Of a DNA stretch of 64,000 bases, positions 35,401 through 44,021 are shown piece after piece (the stretch's first letter is position 1; each line of letters opens with the position of its first letter). Both the position numbers and the translations under genes were made by a program. The notes beneath the pieces were generated by a model that saw only the letters and a list, made by a program, of their open reading frames with translations, had not been told where the DNA came from and did no database searches. Source of the DNA: Wohlfahrtiimonas larvae (GTDB lineage: Bacteria; Pseudomonadota; Gammaproteobacteria; Cardiobacteriales; Wohlfahrtiimonadaceae); assembly GCF_039543665.1 (NCBI RefSeq), contig NZ_BAABKE010000004.1, positions 256,856-320,855 on the forward strand, written 5' to 3'.

Positions 35401-36378
35401 ATGAGTCAGACTTTTCTCACATCCATTAAAAGCATCCCTTTTGATGAAAATTATCATCCATCTGGTAATACTCGCCTCACAACTAACTTTGCAAACTTAG
35501 CAAGAGGTGAAAACAGACAAGAAAATTTACGCAAAACATTGCAAATGATTAATAATCGTTTCAACTCATTAGCAACTTGGGATAATCCTAAAGGCGATCG
35601 CTATTCTATTGAAGTATCCATTATTTCCGTAGATTTAGACGTTGAAGGTAATGGCAAAAGCTTCCCAACAATAGAAGTATTGCAAACAACAATCGTTGAT
35701 CATAAAACTAATGAACGCATTGCTGGCATGCCCGGCCATAGCTTTTCATCGTATGTTCGTGACTATGATTTCAGCGTATTGCTACTGGACCATAATAAAG
35801 GTCAAGAGACTTTCAGCGTGCCTGAAAATTTTGGTAACTTACACGGCAAGCTATTTAAGTCATTCATCAACTCAGATGATTACAAAACTAGATTCAATAA
35901 AGCTCCTGCCATCTGTTTGAGCGTTGCAACCACTAGAACTTATCATAGAACAGCCAATAAACACCCTATTTTAGGGGTTGAATATCAACAAAATGATTAT
36001 TCATTAACAGATGAATATTTCAAAAAAATGGGCTTAAAAGTTCGTTATTTTATGCCTGAAAACAGCACAGCACCTTTGGCTTTCTATTTCTCTGGTGATT
36101 TATTGAGTGATTATACAGATCTTGAATTGATCAGCTTGATCAGCACGATGGAAACATTCCAAAAAATCTATCGCCCTGAAATTTACAATACGAATTCAGT
36201 GGCAGGTCAATGTTATCAACCTAGCTTAAATTACCAAGATTATTCATTAACACAAATTGTCTATGATCGCGATGAACGCAATCAATTAGCCGTGAAACAA
36301 GGAAAATTTACTGAAGAGCACTTCATTAAACCCTACAAAAATATTTTGGAACAATGGGCTGCTAGCTCTGCACTTTAA
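35401..36378 (+). CDS. mesX: DUF1852 protein (MesX), partner of methionine synthase MesD
   Basis: 325-residue DUF1852 protein. It has a putative start region MSQTFLTSIKSIPFDENYHPSGNTRLTTNFANLARG typical of the family and no membrane segments. DUF1852 proteins occur next to the short folate-independent methionine synthase MesD and are required for its activity, in an oxygen-dependent way, in Acinetobacter. The methyl donor is not known. ATG follows AAGGATCACATACT. The downstream genes are mesD and a flavin reductase, matching that arrangement. Confidence 0.9.
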   Translation: MSQTFLTSIKSIPFDENYHPSGNTRLTTNFANLARGENRQENLRKTLQMINNRFNSLATWDNPKGDRYSIEVSIISVDLDVEGNGKSFPTIEVLQTTIVDHKTNERIAGMPGHSFSSYVRDYDFSVLLLDHNKGQETFSVPENFGNLHGKLFKSFINSDDYKTRFNKAPAICLSVATTRTYHRTANKHPILGVEYQQNDYSLTDEYFKKMGLKVRYFMPENSTAPLAFYFSGDLLSDYTDLELISLISTMETFQKIYRPEIYNTNSVAGQCYQPSLNYQDYSLTQIVYDRDERNQLAVKQGKFTEEHFIKPYKNILEQWAASSAL

Positions 36379-36381
36379 TTA

Positions 36382-36424
36382 TAGCTGTTTCAGCTAACAA
36401 TTGATTCTCTCGCCGTAGGCGAGA
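36382..36424 (+). other. Two tandem intercistronic hairpins between mesX and mesD
   Basis: TAGCTG-TTT-CAGCTA (36382-36396) and TCTCGCC-GTA-GGCGAGA (36408-36424), both perfect stems without a following T-run. They are not classical terminators. They may stabilise or separate the mesX and mesD messages. Confidence 0.55.
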
Positions 36425-36465
36425 AAATCAGAAAATATTAAAATTACAATACAGGGTTATTGATT

Positions 36466-37491
36466 ATGAAAATTTTATTACCAACGTCTACTGCTGGCAG
36501 TTTACCGAAACCTACTTGGTTGGCAGAGCCTGAAAAATTATGGTCACCTTGGAAATTAGAAGGTGATGCATTATTGGAAGCAAAACAAGACGCATTACTT
36601 ATCTCTTTGCAAGATCAATTGCATGCAGGCATTGATATCGTGAGCGATGGTGAACAAACTCGCCAACACTTTGTGACAACATTCATTGAACATCTCAATG
36701 GTGTGGATTTTGAAAAACGTGAAACAGTGCGCATTCGTAATCGTTATGATGCCAGCGTCCCAACCGTTGTGAGCGCTGTAGAACGTCAAAAACCTGTGTT
36801 TGTGGAGGATGCTAAATTCCTACGAAAACACACAGACAAACCTATTAAATGGGCATTACCGGGCCCAATGACAATGATAGACACACTCTATGATGCCCAT
36901 TATAAAAGCCGTGAAAAACTAGCTTGGGAATTTGCCAAAATTCTCAACCAAGAAGCATTGGAATTAGAAGCTGCGGGCGTTGATATCATTCAGTTTGATG
37001 AACCTGCATTCAACGTGTTTTTTGATGAAGTGAATGATTGGGGTGTTGCAGCCTTAGAGCGTGCAATTGAAGGCTTGAAATGCGAAACTGCTGTACACAT
37101 TTGCTATGGCTATGGCATCAAAGCCAATACAGATTGGAAAAAAACATTAGGTTCAGAATGGCGCCAATATGAAGAAGCATTCCCTAAATTGCAGAAATCC
37201 AATATTGATATCGTGTCGCTTGAATGCCAAAACTCCCATGTGCCAATGGACTTAATTGAATTGATTCGTGGTAAAAAAGTTATGGTAGGCGCTATTGATG
37301 TGGCAACGAATGCAATTGAAACAGCTGATGAAGTTGCAGCGACATTACGTAAAGCCCTACAATTTGTGGATGCTGATAAACTGTATCCTTCCACAAACTG
37401 TGGCATGGCACCATTATCTCGCCAAGTTGCACGTGGTAAACTTAAAGCACTCAGCGCAGGTGCTGCAATTGTGCGCCAAGAACTCATTTGA
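36466..37491 (+). CDS. mesD: Folate-independent methionine synthase core (MesD, MetE C-terminal-like)
   Basis: 341 residues, corresponding only to the catalytic MetE C-terminal barrel. Features are TSTAGSLPKPTWLAEP at the start, DGEQTRQHF, IQFDEPAFNVFFDE, VHICYGYG with a zinc-site His/Cys, and TNCGMAPLSR with the second Cys. It lacks the MetE N-terminal domain that binds polyglutamyl folate, so it belongs to the short MesD type that works with DUF1852. Start at ATG 36466 (GGGTTATTGATT upstream); the frame extends two codons to a TTG. Confidence 0.9.
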   Translation: MKILLPTSTAGSLPKPTWLAEPEKLWSPWKLEGDALLEAKQDALLISLQDQLHAGIDIVSDGEQTRQHFVTTFIEHLNGVDFEKRETVRIRNRYDASVPTVVSAVERQKPVFVEDAKFLRKHTDKPIKWALPGPMTMIDTLYDAHYKSREKLAWEFAKILNQEALELEAAGVDIIQFDEPAFNVFFDEVNDWGVAALERAIEGLKCETAVHICYGYGIKANTDWKKTLGSEWRQYEEAFPKLQKSNIDIVSLECQNSHVPMDLIELIRGKKVMVGAIDVATNAIETADEVAATLRKALQFVDADKLYPSTNCGMAPLSRQVARGKLKALSAGAAIVRQELI

Positions 37492-37553
37492 TAGATTCAC
37501 ATGCTATAGTTAATCAGTAAGGACAAAACTATGGATCAATTTAGGAAAAAACA

Positions 37554-38057
37554 ATGGTTGAAGTAGCAGACTTTAGAAATGCGATGTCTTTGTTAACAGG
37601 CGCAGTTAATGTTGTCACAACAGCAGGAAAATCTGGTCGTCATGGCTTCACAGCTTCTGCTGTATGCAGTGTGACAGATACACCGCCAACTTTGTTAGTT
37701 TGCATGAATCGCGCTTCTAGTTCACATGATCATTTTATAGATAATAAAATTTTAACTGTGAATGTATTAGGCTCGCACCATCAAGAAATTTCTAAAGTGT
37801 TCTCATCTAAAATATCACCTGAAGAACGTTTTGAACACGGCACCTGGACTGAATTAGAAACAGGTGCGCCTGTATTAGAAGATGCATTGGTGAGCTTCGA
37901 TTGTGAAATAGATCAAATCCAAGAGATTGGTACGCATACGATTTTCATTTGCCGTATCGTAGCAATCCAGCAAAGCCAACATAATCAAGGCTTAGTTTAT
38001 TTTAATCGCGCTTATCATCATGTGGGTGAGCCAAAAATTACTGTGACAGATTGGTGA
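37554..38057 (+). CDS. Flavin reductase domain protein (HpaC/RutF-like)
   Basis: 167-residue FMN-binding split-barrel reductase. Recognised by FRNAMSLLTGAVNVVTTAG, GFTASAVCSVTDTPPTLLVCMNR and LTVNVLGSHHQEISKVFSS. It would reduce FMN or FAD with NAD(P)H. Third gene of the mes operon (63 bases after mesD). It probably supplies reduced flavin for the oxygen-dependent MesX-MesD reaction, an inference from context. ATG follows AGGAAAAAACA. Confidence 0.9.
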   Translation: MVEVADFRNAMSLLTGAVNVVTTAGKSGRHGFTASAVCSVTDTPPTLLVCMNRASSSHDHFIDNKILTVNVLGSHHQEISKVFSSKISPEERFEHGTWTELETGAPVLEDALVSFDCEIDQIQEIGTHTIFICRIVAIQQSQHNQGLVYFNRAYHHVGEPKITVTDW

Positions 38058-38082
38058 TACAAATAGCTACTATGAATAACTC

Positions 38083-38107
38083 AAAAGCCCCAAAAGGGGC
38101 CTTTTGT
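38083..38107. terminator. Intrinsic terminator after the mes operon
   Basis: AAAAGCCCC-AAAA-GGGGCCTTTT, a stem with one bulged C and T residues after it. It lies between the flavin reductase gene and the convergent HEAT-repeat gene. Confidence 0.75.
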
Positions 38108-38109
38108 AC

Positions 38110-38868
38110 TTATGAATCTGGATACTGCTTTGGTAATTGCTTAATTTGTTGCTGCAACCAACCTTTAAATAGTACATTTTTATTGTATTTATGAAGATCA
38201 TATTCTTCGGGGTAAATTGCTTGGAACTTCGATGCAAAGCGATCATAAGAGAAATCTGCATGCAATGAATTAGCAACTTCCATTAACTTCTCTTTTAAAT
38301 CTTTATCCACATACATTGGCGCTTTTCGTGGGCGGCTAATATCATAACCAAAGACAACCAAACATGAGTATGCAGCTTCCCTAACATCTGTTACAGGATC
38401 TGTTTTCATAATCGCTAAAAACTCATCAATTACTTCTTTGCACTTGTATTTACCTAGCTTTTTAATCGCATCAATACGCTTTTCATAACTACCCCTATCA
38501 TGCAGTTTTTTCAATAAAGCTTCTAGGTCTTGTGGGATACCTTCAATGAATTTTGGCTTAGGTGCATTCATTTTTTGGAGTACTTCAGTTAAATTTTCAC
38601 CTTTTTTATAACGTGCACGAATTCCTTTTGCTGCATTCAATACATATTGATATGGCTTTGCCATCGGTGGAATATTGCCTTTTTTCACTAAACTTTCATA
38701 TTCGTTATAACGAGCTTCTACTCTTTTCCAATCTTCTGGGTATTTTTGTCTAAAGCCAATCACAAATTCATCATCCGAAGCGTCCTTGCTCAAGCCTAAT
38801 AAAACCTCCACAACTTTTTTATCTTTGTCTGGGATGATTACGCCTTTGGATAATCGCTTCTTACTCAT
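38110..38868 (-). CDS. HEAT-repeat-like protein, unknown role
   Basis: 252-residue helical protein without signal peptide. The middle (LEALLKKLHDRGSYEKRIDAIKKLGKYKCKEVIDEFLAIMKTD, then VTDVREAAYSCLVVFGYD) looks like two to three HEAT repeats, which mediate protein binding. The N-terminal part carries a basic start (MSKKRLSKGVIIPDKDKK). The C-terminal part resembles a second copy of a region near the N-terminus (compare FVIGFRQKYPEDW with FASKFQAIYPEEY), suggesting an internal duplication. No partner is indicated. Confidence 0.75.
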   Translation of the reverse strand: MSKKRLSKGVIIPDKDKKVVEVLLGLSKDASDDEFVIGFRQKYPEDWKRVEARYNEYESLVKKGNIPPMAKPYQYVLNAAKGIRARYKKGENLTEVLQKMNAPKPKFIEGIPQDLEALLKKLHDRGSYEKRIDAIKKLGKYKCKEVIDEFLAIMKTDPVTDVREAAYSCLVVFGYDISRPRKAPMYVDKDLKEKLMEVANSLHADFSYDRFASKFQAIYPEEYDLHKYNKNVLFKGWLQQQIKQLPKQYPDS

Positions 38869-38899
38869 ATTGACCTCTTAAATTCACAACAAAATAAAA

Positions 38900-38931
38900 T
38901 GCCCCAAAGGCTTATATTAAACATTTGGGGC
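38900..38931 (-). terminator. Intrinsic terminator after gltS
   Basis: GCCCCAAA / TTTGGGGC with a 15-nt loop and, on the minus strand, ATTTTATTTTG after it. It lies 33 bases beyond the gltS stop. Confidence 0.7.
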
Positions 38932-38963
38932 TTTGATGACGACATTATATCGTTATCTGTATC

Positions 38964-40172
38964 TTATGAGAAATAGTTAATCAACCATGTGTGATAAGGA
39001 ATCGAAACTAAATCGATTAATACTGCACCACTGATTGGTACAATCATCAATGCACGTGTCGATACCATTTTGTATTTTTCACACACAGATGTCATATTTG
39101 CCATTGCATTTGGTGTTGCGCCCAAACCATGCCCCATTAAGCCTGCACACATCACAGCAGCATCGTAGTTTTTACCTAGCAAACGGAATACAATAAAAAT
39201 CGTGAATGCTAAAATTGCGATGGTTTGTAATACTAAAATGCTCAATAATGGCAATGCAACTTCACTCAATTCCCAAATCTTCAATGACATCATAGCCATT
39301 GTTAAGAATAATCCCAAAGAAACGCCTGATACTAAATCAATAGATTTTTGATGAATTTTTACCACAGTAAAATAATCATTCACATTACGCACAATGATCG
39401 CAATCAACATCGCCCCTACATAGCTTGGTAGTGAAAAGCCTGTCATTGCTGTAAATTCTGCAGAAGCCCAACGACCGACAACCATAATACCCAAAATGAC
39501 AGCAAGCATTCTTAAGAAACCATTGACATCTATTTCTTTCACCGCTTTGCTTAATGTTTCAGGTGCGCCTGGTAAGTTTTCACCGCTGCCCGCAGCTTCA
39601 ATTTTAACATTGTGACGTTTGATCAAAAAGCTCGCAACTGGCCCGCCCAATAAGCTACCTGCAATCAAGCCAAATGTTGCTGAGGCAATCGCAGCCACCA
39701 ACATAGATTGGTGACCTAATTCCTCTGCCATTGTACCGAATGCCGCAGCACCACCATGTCCACCTGTTAATGATACCGCACCGGCCATGACACCCATCAC
39801 AGGATCAACACCAAATGCCATCGCTAAGCCTGCACCAAATGTATTCTGGAACAGTGCTAAAAACCAACAAATACCTAAATAAACAAATAATAATTTACCG
39901 CCACTTTTCAGTACGCGAAAACTACCATCAATCCCGACTGTTGTAAAAAATGCCACCATTAAAAAGCTTTGTAAGCTTGTATCAAATTGAAATGTTGCAA
40001 TATCAGCACTACGCAAAATCCAAATTAAAATACTGACTAAAAAACCGCCTACAACTGGTGCAGGAATACAGAATTTATCAAAAAAATTGATACGTTTTTT
40101 TAAATATATCCCCAATAATAAACATAATACAGTTAAAAATAGTGTGCTCATGGCATCGAGTTGAAAAGCCAT
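38964..40172 (-). CDS. gltS: Sodium/glutamate symporter
   Basis: 402-residue inner-membrane Na+/glutamate carrier with about ten helices. Family features are the start MSTLFLTVLCLLLGIYLKKRI, GGFLVS, SLTGGHGGAAAFG with its glycine-rich re-entrant loop, and the second-half counterpart CAGLMGHGLGATPNAMANM. It is co-directional with the IclR regulator 44 bases upstream, which may control it. Confidence 0.94.
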   Translation of the reverse strand: MAFQLDAMSTLFLTVLCLLLGIYLKKRINFFDKFCIPAPVVGGFLVSILIWILRSADIATFQFDTSLQSFLMVAFFTTVGIDGSFRVLKSGGKLLFVYLGICWFLALFQNTFGAGLAMAFGVDPVMGVMAGAVSLTGGHGGAAAFGTMAEELGHQSMLVAAIASATFGLIAGSLLGGPVASFLIKRHNVKIEAAGSGENLPGAPETLSKAVKEIDVNGFLRMLAVILGIMVVGRWASAEFTAMTGFSLPSYVGAMLIAIIVRNVNDYFTVVKIHQKSIDLVSGVSLGLFLTMAMMSLKIWELSEVALPLLSILVLQTIAILAFTIFIVFRLLGKNYDAAVMCAGLMGHGLGATPNAMANMTSVCEKYKMVSTRALMIVPISGAVLIDLVSIPYHTWLINYFS

Positions 40173-40216
40173 AATGATTCCTTCATAAAAATTAGTTAAA
40201 TAAATGATACATCTGC

Positions 40217-40942
40217 TTAGTTAATACTAACTAGCATTGAGATCTCATCAGATGCTTCTAATACATCATTGATCCATTGATCTTCTTTGTCTTGGCTTCT
40301 AAAAAATGGTGCCATTAATGTCACAACTGCGAGTGTATTTTGATTCCGTTTAATGGGTGCCGAAATACCTAAAACACCAGGATCAATTTCCCCAACAGTT
40401 CTTCCATAGCCCTGTGATCGAATTAAATCTAGCTCTTGAACAAAAGCTGTTTCATCTAAACCTGTATCAGGCAATGATAAACGAAGAATCATCTCTCTAA
40501 TTTCAGGTGATTTATGTGCCAATAGAGTTTTACCACTTGCACCATAAATTAAACGATTAACACGACCTTCAACAAAAGAGCATCGTAAGGCTTGATGACT
40601 TTCCACCATAGCGATACAAATAGTTTCATAATAATCAGCAACAACTATTGCTGCTGATTCTCCTGTCTTTTTTGCTAAATCAGATAAAACTTGTCCTGCT
40701 TCTGCCCCAAAGAGTGAATACTTCTGATGTAGCACCTTTCCTTTTAAACTTTGTGCTCCTAATATGTAAGCACCATAACGTTTAGAGAAAGCAACAAATT
40801 CCCATAACATAAGAATATTCAAATTTCGATACACTGTTGATACAGGTATTTTCAAATCTTCTGCAATACTTTTTGGAAAAACAGGCTTATCTGATGATGC
40901 TATATATGACAATATATTCAGTAATCTATCAGAGCCTTTCAT
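40217..40942 (-). CDS. IclR family transcriptional regulator
   Basis: 241-residue regulator: N-terminal winged helix (RLLNILSYIASSDKPVFPKSIAEDLKIPVSTVYRNLNILMLWEF) and C-terminal IclR effector domain (GESAAIVVADYY, YGASGKTLLAHKSP, QGYGRTVGEIDPGVLGISAPI). The effector is unknown. A 10-bp inverted repeat lies 49 bases upstream and could be its operator. The downstream gene is gltS. Confidence 0.92.
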   Translation of the reverse strand: MKGSDRLLNILSYIASSDKPVFPKSIAEDLKIPVSTVYRNLNILMLWEFVAFSKRYGAYILGAQSLKGKVLHQKYSLFGAEAGQVLSDLAKKTGESAAIVVADYYETICIAMVESHQALRCSFVEGRVNRLIYGASGKTLLAHKSPEIREMILRLSLPDTGLDETAFVQELDLIRSQGYGRTVGEIDPGVLGISAPIKRNQNTLAVVTLMAPFFRSQDKEDQWINDVLEASDEISMLVSIN

Positions 40943-40990
40943 ACTACCTCCTAGCTACTACAATAAACAAAAATATTTTATCAAACAAAA

Positions 40991-41015
40991 TTTATTCTCA
41001 ATAAATGAGAATAAA
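40991..41015. promoter_or_regulatory. Inverted repeat upstream of the IclR gene
   Basis: TTTATTCTCA-N5-TGAGAATAAA, perfect 10-bp arms. It may be an IclR operator or, less likely, a terminator of the Sel1-repeat gene, because no clear T-run follows on the minus strand. Confidence 0.5.
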
Positions 41016-41111
41016 AACAATTATTCAATGAGTTATATAAAAATATCTTCAATATTATTGGGTATAGAGTAAATGTTTGTAGCTAAAAATAAGTTAAAGC
41101 CCTATTCATGA

Positions 41112-42713
41112 TTATTGATGCAATAATTGACACCCTTCTTCTGAACCTAAATAACAAGCCTTTTCCAGCCAAGGTTCAGCGGCTTTGGGGCTTTTTTCGC
41201 CTAACAATCCTTCTGAATATATTTTGCCAATATTAATCATAGATTGAATGCTTAAATCATGTGTGCCTGTCATACCTGCATCATGCATTGGGTGGCTGGC
41301 TTTTTTGAACCATGACAATGCTGTTGTGTAATTTGCTTCTACGCCTAAACCTTCTGAGTACATTAAGCCTAAATAAAATTCTGCAATGAGATTGCCTTGT
41401 TCAGCTGCTTCATTAAAAACGGCCAAAGCTCGGTCATAATCTTTCATTTCATCATCTTCAAAATAGATCTGCCCAATTTTAGCAACTGCATTGCTATTGC
41501 CTGCTTCCACTGATTGCTTCAGCCAATACAGTGCAGCTTCCTTATTTTGAGTGATACCTTGTCCATGATAATTCATGATGCCCAAATAATAATCAGCCCC
41601 CTTTTCTTGGTTTGCCTCAGCTTGTAAGAATGATTGATAAGCTTCTGAATAGTTCGCATTCATATATTGCTGTAAACCTTCTAAATAAAAGCTAATCGTA
41701 AACTCAATTGGCTCTGCATCCATCAATACACCATCTTTAACAACGGGCTGAAATTTACGATCTTCCTCCGCTTCTCTTTCCGCTTGCACTTTTTCTAATG
41801 CAATCGCTTCCGCTGTGCCATAAGCAGGCAATACTTCGATTTTATGTGAATCATCACAATATCTAAATTGCCATTCTGAGGGCTTAAAATGAGCATCTAC
41901 GCCATCTTTATCTTTCCACCAATATTCATCATCCACATTAAAACTTGGGCCTAATGGCTTTTCAAATAGCACCACAGAACCTTTTCGACAGAAAATTGTT
42001 GGCGTTGTGCGATCAACCATCCAACCGCCATATTCACCAAATTTTGAAGAGTAAAAATGTATTGGGCCAATTTCTTGATCTTCCGCTAATTCAATCCAAC
42101 TACCATCAATCGCTGAAGCCATCACACCTGCGATTTTTACAGGCTCCGCAAATCGTGCTTGATTGAAACCACTTAAAATCAATGGATAAGTTTCTTCACC
42201 ATTGTCACTGGGATCATAACGATTGATCAATGTGCCTTTTGGAAAGATAAATTCACCATATTGATGATCATGTTCTAACACAAAATTTCTACGCATTTGC
42301 TGATTGCGATGCTTTTCATCATAGCTTTCTGATAGCTGATTCAGCTCTTTTTTTATACTCAAAGTCTCACATCCAATCACAGATAATATGCCCGTTAATA
42401 TAAATATAACGATTGAAATCCCAGCGAGAATTTTTCGCTTAAAAAATTGCTGCCAAACGGATATTTGTGCTTTGCGAGCTACATAAACAACTCTTGCTAT
42501 GATCGATAATGTGATAAAAATAAAAAATGGCGTGATCCATAAAAGCAGTTCTGCGATATAGAAATACAAAAAAACATTGGGATTAATTGGAATCATAATG
42601 AGATATTTAAATGATAATTTACTCATCCTACCTGAAGATAATTTAGATTCAAAATAATCCATCAATCTACTTTTGGCTCGATCACTAAATATTTTGTCCA
42701 TCATTAAAAACAT
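41112..42713 (-). CDS. Membrane protein with C-terminal Sel1-like repeats
   Basis: 533 residues from the ATG at 42713 (GAGAAGAT upstream); the frame extends to 42779 but would overlap the divergent gene. Two hydrophobic segments (about residues 44-72 and 86-108) anchor it. A middle region follows with no recognised fold. C-terminal Sel1/TPR-like repeats come last: YSEAYQSFLQAEANQEKGADYYLGIMNYHGQ, KEAALYWLKQSVEAGNSNAVAKIGQIY, YDRALAVFNEAAEQGNLIAEFYLGLMY and YTTALSWFKKAS. Protein-interaction role inferred. Confidence 0.8.
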   Translation of the reverse strand: MFLMMDKIFSDRAKSRLMDYFESKLSSGRMSKLSFKYLIMIPINPNVFLYFYIAELLLWITPFFIFITLSIIARVVYVARKAQISVWQQFFKRKILAGISIVIFILTGILSVIGCETLSIKKELNQLSESYDEKHRNQQMRRNFVLEHDHQYGEFIFPKGTLINRYDPSDNGEETYPLILSGFNQARFAEPVKIAGVMASAIDGSWIELAEDQEIGPIHFYSSKFGEYGGWMVDRTTPTIFCRKGSVVLFEKPLGPSFNVDDEYWWKDKDGVDAHFKPSEWQFRYCDDSHKIEVLPAYGTAEAIALEKVQAEREAEEDRKFQPVVKDGVLMDAEPIEFTISFYLEGLQQYMNANYSEAYQSFLQAEANQEKGADYYLGIMNYHGQGITQNKEAALYWLKQSVEAGNSNAVAKIGQIYFEDDEMKDYDRALAVFNEAAEQGNLIAEFYLGLMYSEGLGVEANYTTALSWFKKASHPMHDAGMTGTHDLSIQSMINIGKIYSEGLLGEKSPKAAEPWLEKACYLGSEEGCQLLHQ

Positions 42714-42727
42714 ATATCTTCTCAATT

Positions 42728-42746
42728 GCGTATAATAATCATTCTT
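42728..42746 (+). promoter_or_regulatory. Candidate Fur box at the start of the iron-uptake cluster
   Basis: GCGTATAATAATCATTCTT matches about 13 of 19 positions of the Fur consensus and overlaps a TATAAT hexamer (42731-42736). It lies about 30 bases before the first gene of the siderophore-uptake cluster, the expected place for iron repression. Confidence 0.5.
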
Positions 42747-42773
42747 ATTTGAAAGTGATTTTTGGTGAGTAAC

Positions 42774-43163
42774 ATGCAAATGGATATTGCGAACTTTCCT
42801 ATTGTTAAAATAGATTACAGTGCGCCTTATAGAGTTGATTTTAGAGAAATATTAGATAATTTGGATGAGCTATTTGCCAAAGAACAACCTTTTGTCATCA
42901 TTGGTAAGGGCGAATCTTCTCAAGAAGAAGCCGACCAAGCTAAAGATGTTCGTATGGAAGTTGCCGCATGGGCAAATCAGCGCAAAGTGTATCTTAACCG
43001 TTGGGTATTATCTTCTTTCATGATCATTCCTGATCCTAAAAAACGTGAAGAAATGCAATTATACGCACCAATTTTTGAGAAATTTTGGGAATATCCATTC
43101 GTCATGGTTGCATCTCAAGAAGAAGCTTATCAAAAAGCATCTATTTTATTGGCTGCTGAATAA
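42774..43163 (+). CDS. Protein of unknown function at the head of the iron cluster
   Basis: 129 residues, alpha/beta in character, with segments VDFREILDNLDELFAKEQPFVIIGKG and FEKFWEYPFVMVASQEEAYQKA. I do not recognise a domain; the strand-helix alternation is vaguely like STAS folds. Start ATG 42774 follows GGTGAG. It is 15 bases before the AraC regulator on the same strand, so probably part of the same Fur-type transcription unit. Confidence 0.65.
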   Translation: MQMDIANFPIVKIDYSAPYRVDFREILDNLDELFAKEQPFVIIGKGESSQEEADQAKDVRMEVAAWANQRKVYLNRWVLSSFMIIPDPKKREEMQLYAPIFEKFWEYPFVMVASQEEAYQKASILLAAE

Positions 43164-43178
43164 TATCGGAGCTTCTAG

Positions 43179-44021
43179 ATGTTCATTAATCATTTTAAAA
43201 TCTCCTCAGATTATCCTGATCAAATTGATCGTAAAGTTGTTGTGGTCGGCATGGGGCTGATCAGTGAAAGCTGGGAATTAATGGATCATTCCCATAAAAA
43301 AGGACAACTTATTTTTATTGAAAAAGGGGTCACAAGTTTAGAAACAAAAAGTGGGATATGGAATGTCCCTTCTCATGGTGCAGTATGGGTACCTCCTAAT
43401 ACCGAACATCGCTCTATTATCAGTGATCATTCTAAAGGGCTCATTTTATTCATCGCCCCCGAAGTCTGTGATGCTTTACCCAAAGAGTGTTGCACAATTC
43501 ATATTTCTTCTCTGTTAAGAGAACTTTTACAAAAAGTTGCAACTTTTCCAGAAGATTATGATGAAACTGGTCCAAGTGGTTTAATCATTGAGGTACTTCT
43601 GAATGAATTGAAAGTCGCACCATTAGACCAACTCAATTTACCACTACCTCGTGATCCTAGACTTAAAAAGCTTACAAAACACATTATCGACAATCCTGTG
43701 GAACGTGAAACATTACAATCATGGGCGAAGTCCATCAATATGAGTTCACGCAATATGTCACGTTTATTTTTAGAAGAGACCGGCATGAGTGTGAATCAAT
43801 GGCGCAGGCAACTGCATGTTGTGAATGCCATTTTTATGTTGGGTGAAGGTCGATCTCTACAAGATATTACAGAACTACTGGGTTATACCAACACCAGTAG
43901 CTTTATTACCATGTTCCGTAAAATCGCAGGTGTTTCACCAAAACGATTCATGATAGAGCGCAAAGAAAGAGAACAACAAATATTTCATATCCCTGCAGGT
44001 GGATTTTATGAATATAAATAA
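43179..44021 (+). CDS. AraC family transcriptional regulator
   Basis: 280-residue regulator with an N-terminal cupin-like sensor (HSHKKGQLIFIEKGVTSLET, VWVPPNTEHRS) and two helix-turn-helix motifs at the C-terminus (LQSWAKSINMSSRNMSRLFLEETG and LQDITELLGYTNTSSFITMFRKIAGVSPKRF). ATG follows GGAGCTTCTAG. Its end overlaps the first permease gene. It probably activates the uptake cluster when the cognate siderophore is sensed. Confidence 0.93.
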   Translation: MFINHFKISSDYPDQIDRKVVVVGMGLISESWELMDHSHKKGQLIFIEKGVTSLETKSGIWNVPSHGAVWVPPNTEHRSIISDHSKGLILFIAPEVCDALPKECCTIHISSLLRELLQKVATFPEDYDETGPSGLIIEVLLNELKVAPLDQLNLPLPRDPRLKKLTKHIIDNPVERETLQSWAKSINMSSRNMSRLFLEETGMSVNQWRRQLHVVNAIFMLGEGRSLQDITELLGYTNTSSFITMFRKIAGVSPKRFMIERKEREQQIFHIPAGGFYEYK

